A program made the translations under genes and the position numbers. From Desulfobulbaceae bacterium (GTDB lineage: Bacteria > Desulfobacterota > Desulfobulbia > Desulfobulbales > Desulfocapsaceae): a stretch of DNA of 15,036 nucleotides. Where the stretch lies: the NCBI GenBank assembly GCA_030632405.1, contig DAOVUU010000013.1, forward strand, positions 1-15,036, written 5' to 3'. Below the pieces are notes generated by a model. That model made no database searches. It saw only the letters and a program-made list of their open reading frames with translations, and was not told where the DNA came from. Shown piece by piece: positions 15,036-15,036 of this stretch (the stretch's first letter is position 1; each line of letters opens with the position of its first letter).

Positions 15036-15036
15036 C

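Overview
The window looks like chromosomal DNA from a free-living, mid-GC Gram-negative bacterium. An anaerobic desulfobacterotal (deltaproteobacterial) lineage is my best guess. It rests on gene style only: MJ0042-type zinc-ribbon membrane protein, NfeD/stomatin pair, LarA-like (DUF2088) protein and a somewhat divergent Acs. I could not run a search, so this is an inference. There are no tRNA, rRNA, CRISPR, phage or complete IS genes.

Positions 1-2821 are housekeeping genes on the minus strand: the N-terminal 463 residues of AMP-forming acetyl-CoA synthetase (running off the left edge), a YciA-type acyl-CoA thioesterase, and dihydrofolate reductase. An AT-rich 369-bp gap follows; it may hold one small ORF. 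Positions 3191-7485 form a plus-strand run: a zinc-ribbon membrane protein whose metal-binding module is freshly duplicated, a short NfeD, a QmcA-type SPFH protein, an EamA-type exporter overlapping it by 4 nt, and a two-CBS-domain protein. Convergent to these are azlD and azlC (7571-8592, minus), a branched-chain amino-acid exporter pair.

The right half (8736-15035) is a sugar-acid catabolism region. It holds a KdgF-like cupin, a GntR-like LacI-family repressor (minus), glucarate dehydratase gudD (plus), an IlvD/Edd-family aldonate dehydratase (minus) and a LarA/DUF2088-family protein (minus, reaching the right edge). The last two are 21 bp apart and form an operon that converges on gudD. 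The repressor and gudD are divergent across a 467-bp gap. That gap contains two matching LacI-type operators, each overlapping the -10 of a promoter with a 17-bp spacer. The likely circuit is a repressor that controls itself and gudD and is released by a sugar acid. GudD makes 5-keto-4-deoxyglucarate. The IlvD/Edd enzyme would dehydrate an aldonate to a 2-keto-3-deoxy acid, and the LarA-like protein may racemise or epimerise a hydroxy acid feeding one of these steps. Transporters and downstream aldolases are not in the window.

The most interesting items are the LarA-like protein's link to two sugar-acid dehydratases, the twin operator/promoter design, and a 108-bp inverted-repeat (MITE-like) element beside the repressor promoter. 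I found no clearly novel defence or mobile system.
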